Origin: Helopsaltes ochotensis
Lineage: Eukaryota > Chordata > Aves > Passeriformes > Locustellidae
DNA: 64,000 nt
Direction: 5' to 3'
Assembly (NCBI GenBank): GCA_013400155.1
Contig: VXBM01000280.1
Location: 310,001-374,000, forward strand
Translations under genes and position numbers: made by a program
In this document: positions 60,701 to 64,000 of the stretch, one piece after another
How positions within the stretch are numbered: position 1 is the stretch's first letter
Layout: every line of letters starts with the position of its first letter
The notes under the pieces: generated by a model
Database searches by the model: none
Seen by the model: only the letters and a program-made list of their open reading frames with translations
Told to the model about the DNA's origin: nothing

Positions 60701-63700
60701 CAATATGGGATTCAAAAGGAACACCAGATCACGTGAAACATATACCAATACATATCTTTTCAAGCGAATATTCTGCTACCAAAGAAGGCACAGGGAAAGG
60801 CAAAATGAACGACACAGAAAAGCAATGCTGACATATCCAAATTCTAAAACATTTTTCCTACTTCTAAACAAACACACGAACAAAAAATCCATGTGTAAAT
60901 ATATAAATATGCATTATCTCAGCCCTGTTCCTATTAAATTCAGTTCTTACTACAAAACTTACTGTTGATTTATTAGTAAAAATGTAAATCTCTATTAAAG
61001 TACAAAGATATTGCCCAAAGTTTATGTGTTCTATGCCACTGCTATTTTTTATTCCTCTTATTTAAACAACAAAAATGGAAATATTGCCACATGTTACGTG
61101 ACATCCTATACAGAAAGGAAAGTGTACAGCTCATCAGCAACATAAAAACTGATTTTTTCATAAAGTATTGATTGAAATGTTTGTAATTCTTAACAGTGCT
61201 CTAATACACTGGTAATTTATTTGCAACTAATGATAAATGATTAGCCCTGCAATTTATAGATAATTTCATGATTCATATAAAATCTTTTCAATTGGAAAAA
61301 TGTTCTTTGTATAATTACATAGATAATAGATTACTTTAGTAATACTTCTAAAGACGTCCATAAGTTTATTATAATGATGCTGTACCTGTGCTGAATAAGA
61401 AGCTAGTAAATACTTGCAAATTATAGATTATGACTTACAAATAGAAGAACTCATGATTATAACCCAGATATCTGAAAATTTATTTCTTTTGTAGGCACCA
61501 CATGGTATTCAATACATTATGATATCTTTCATGGATATAAACTCTGATTCCTGAGATAGTACTGCCATGAGATGCAGCATCACGATATACAACAATAAAT
61601 ATGTAATTCATACTGAAGTATTGTTCCAGAAGCCAATATTGCTATTTCAAGACTTTCAGACTTACCTCTAATTAAGCAATGGGACTTGAGCAGACGTTTA
61701 AAGCATTGCCAATTGCCACCGTGGAATGAACTCTCACAGAGGCAATTCAGTTATGTTTTTTCAGGAAAAGATATACCAATATTGTGGTCATTTAACAAAG
61801 GTTAATATAGTAAATAATTCTAATAAACTCTATAAACACCTATCCCACAAGGAAGTACTAAATTGCAGCATAACGGCGTACAAAACAAAAAAGTATTTAG
61901 CGTAGCTCTCAGACTCCGTTAGGTTAATCATTTATATTTGATAAATCATCACAGATCCACAGGGATGTGAGAAGCCACTACCTTTTCAATATTGATCTTT
62001 ATGTTATGAAATGCATTAAAAAAACAAAAAGAGCAAGGAGACAGGTGGGGATATTAATGTATGGGAAATTTCAAAAGAATAGAGATCCTAATTGCCTTCC
62101 AAAGCAAACACCTGCAGATTAAATGAAATGGGTCTGTAAGTCACACCAAGTCTTGTCACAGAATCCAACATCTTTTATCCCTAATTTTGTCCACAGGAAA
62201 AGAGTAAAGTATCTGAGATATGCATTATGAATGAAACCACAACATTGCTTTCATAGTTGGGTTACGAAGCACCTGAGGAAACATGAAAGAAGGTTGACTT
62301 TCAAAAGCCACTTGGAGACAGAAAGGCATGGGCAAAGAAGAGATCTGAGGAAGTTGATTTTTCTTTAACCTGATGTTAAACATAAAAACATTTACATTTT
62401 GTAGTAGAAAAGGTGACTTGGCTTGCAAGGGAAGAAAAACAGTGGGAAGTCTCAGAAACCGCACAATGTGGAGATTTATGCACAAGTTAAAAATATCCTG
62501 AGGAAACAAAAAATATTTCAATATATAATATTTAAAGTAAAAAAAAAAAATCAGAAAAATCAAACTTTTTCTTCTGTGCATATAACATATTTTTTACTAC
62601 GGCATAACATTCATCTCATGTACAGTGATTTCTACACATTACATAAGAAATCAAATCAAATTTGAGCACATACAGGTTGACTTGGAGCACGAGGAGTTCC
62701 TTTCAGGTATCTTTTGATACAAAATTTAGTTCAGAAATTCCAAATGTTGAGTCCAATGTTGGGAAAAAAAGTTTTTGAAACAAGGGGTTGGTTTATCAAA
62801 AGAAGGTATATAATTTTGCAAAATAGACTTTTGGCAAACTGAAATATCCTGTCACTATTAATGCTAACGAATCAGATATATACATGCATAAAATCTCTGC
62901 AGTGTTACAAAGTCCTTCTCATTTAATATCAATGGTTGAATGTTCAAATGGTTTTTGTCCAAAGCTTTTTGAGTAAATTCATTGTTGGAAAATTTTAATT
63001 AACATTATAATAATTCTGCACACTTTTAATTGGCATGCAGGGATAAGATTTTGCTGTCATGTTCCTTTGTCTTCTACTCATTTAACAGCTAAACAACTAA
63101 TTTGGCCTTATTATATTTATTCTTAGATTCCTGTAACATAGATTAGTAAAATGCCACAACCTGTATCTTTCCTGGGACTTGGAATTAATGCTTTATTTTA
63201 TTCTCATCACCAGTCACATTTCGCTCTCATGTGAAGTACTTTTGCTAATGGATATGTGCATTTCATATATTATTACCATATGATGTCACACTCATTCCAT
63301 ATTTCAAAGAAAAAACCAGAAAATTCACTGCATAAAAGACAGAGATGCTGGAACTGCAGGTCTACCAACCCTACAAGATTCAACAAGATACTATTTTTGA
63401 TATTTTAAGATCTTTATTGCTATGGCAACACTTGCAACATTTTATTGCTTCAAAATCTTTCACTGAAGAAATGAGATTGCACAAATACAATTTAAGGAAA
63501 ATACACGCATACACACCCACACAAATGAAAAATAAATGCAGACTGAACAAAGACTCCTTGGGCTTTAATTAATGAGAAAACTTTGAGATATATCCTCATA
63601 AATGTGCAATTTCAAACATGTTTAAGAAGGATTTCACTGTCATTTAGCATTGAATAAACTAGGCACAAAGAAAAGCATTTAAAAGTAATTTATAAGTGTA

Positions 63701-63708
63701 AATTATGT
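57793..63708. other. AT-rich non-coding DNA, possible regulatory stretches
   Basis: No gene is recognised. About 61140-61480 and 62930-63130 are repeat-free and dense in ATTA/TAAT cores. The second includes TTAATTAA (62995-63002) and TTTTAATTGGCATGCAGGGA (63024-63043), followed by SOX-like CCTTTGT. They could be conserved non-coding elements, but this needs alignment to decide. A 118-codon minus frame (62225-62581) crosses A-runs and is probably chance. Confidence 0.45.
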
Positions 63709-64000
63709 TTAAAAAAAATCCATAGCTATTTTTCCTGTTACTAGGCTCATGGTTTGCAACAACACAACTTGGTTTAGTAGGATGGCACTTAGAGACTGCT
63801 GAAATTCCCAAGATGGCAGAGTAGACACCGTGGGCCCTTTGTCCATCACCAGATTTAGAACTGCTGCTGCCACCCTGCTGTGGAGGTACGACTGCACCGT
63901 GGGCAGGGGGTGTAATATCAGCAGGAATAGACCAGCCTGTTTGAGCCTCCCTGCGGGATGGCCAAGAGAAGAGGGTGGAAACAAGAATTCTCCTTTCCAG
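63709..64000 (-). other. Window-edge stretch with an open frame, unidentified
   Basis: A minus-strand frame begins at 63984, close to the window edge, and runs 91 codons to 63709. The DNA from about 63820 onward is clearly more GC-rich than the preceding kilobases. The product is hydrophobic in parts and unrecognised. Because it touches the edge, it could be part of a larger element or exon that continues beyond 64000, or simply chance. Confidence 0.3.

Noticed and set aside
1..64000. tRNA, rRNA, CRISPR array, bacterial or phage genes
   Set aside because: No cloverleaf, rRNA core or regularly spaced repeats were noticed, and coding density and repeat content are those of vertebrate nuclear DNA.

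Overview
The window looks like nuclear DNA from a bird. It is AT-rich, has no dense coding and no operon-like arrangement. Its recognisable repeats are CR1 non-LTR retrotransposons, including one whose 3' end carries the CATAGAAT-type octamer tail typical of avian CR1. It also holds two fragments of one small LTR family. I found no protein-coding gene, rRNA, tRNA or CRISPR array that I can support. The longest open frame (176 codons, 2353-2883) is not recognisable, and most other frames are chance openings. The window is best read as a gene desert or the inside of a very large intron.

Layout. 1-14987: unassigned AT-rich DNA with short A/C- or T/G-rich tracts and one clean hairpin (6650-6670). 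14988-15346: a CR1 3' end on the minus strand joined head-to-head to a plus-strand CR1 piece; the join has the pattern expected of twin priming. 15469-15495: perfect 10-bp-arm hairpin. 16700-16885: a small GC- and CpG-rich island in AT-rich DNA. 19820-20628: a 5'-truncated plus-strand CR1 that starts at the reverse transcriptase ADD box and runs to the 3' UTR, broken by stops. 22022-22134, 22885-22962, 34083-34144 and 39925-40045: A/C-rich low-complexity tracts, three of them with a C-run abutting an A-run. 26081-26216: a 136-position poly(A) run interrupted by the only N.

The right half holds LTR-like fragment A (43065-43340), a CR1 ORF2 piece cut at both ends (44258-45060, minus), a possible conserved developmental element (about 45550-45980), an ancient CR1/L3-like remnant (46806-46960, minus), a younger CR1 3' end (47228-47560, minus) and LTR-like fragment B (52436-52690). 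Three or four short MIR-like pieces are possible. The rest, to 64000, is unassigned AT-rich DNA with some homeodomain-site-rich stretches.

No genes work together here; the content is retroelement history plus possible cis-regulatory DNA. The most interesting observation is the inverted CR1 at 14988-15346. Assignments to repeat families rest on recalled family features, not on a database search.
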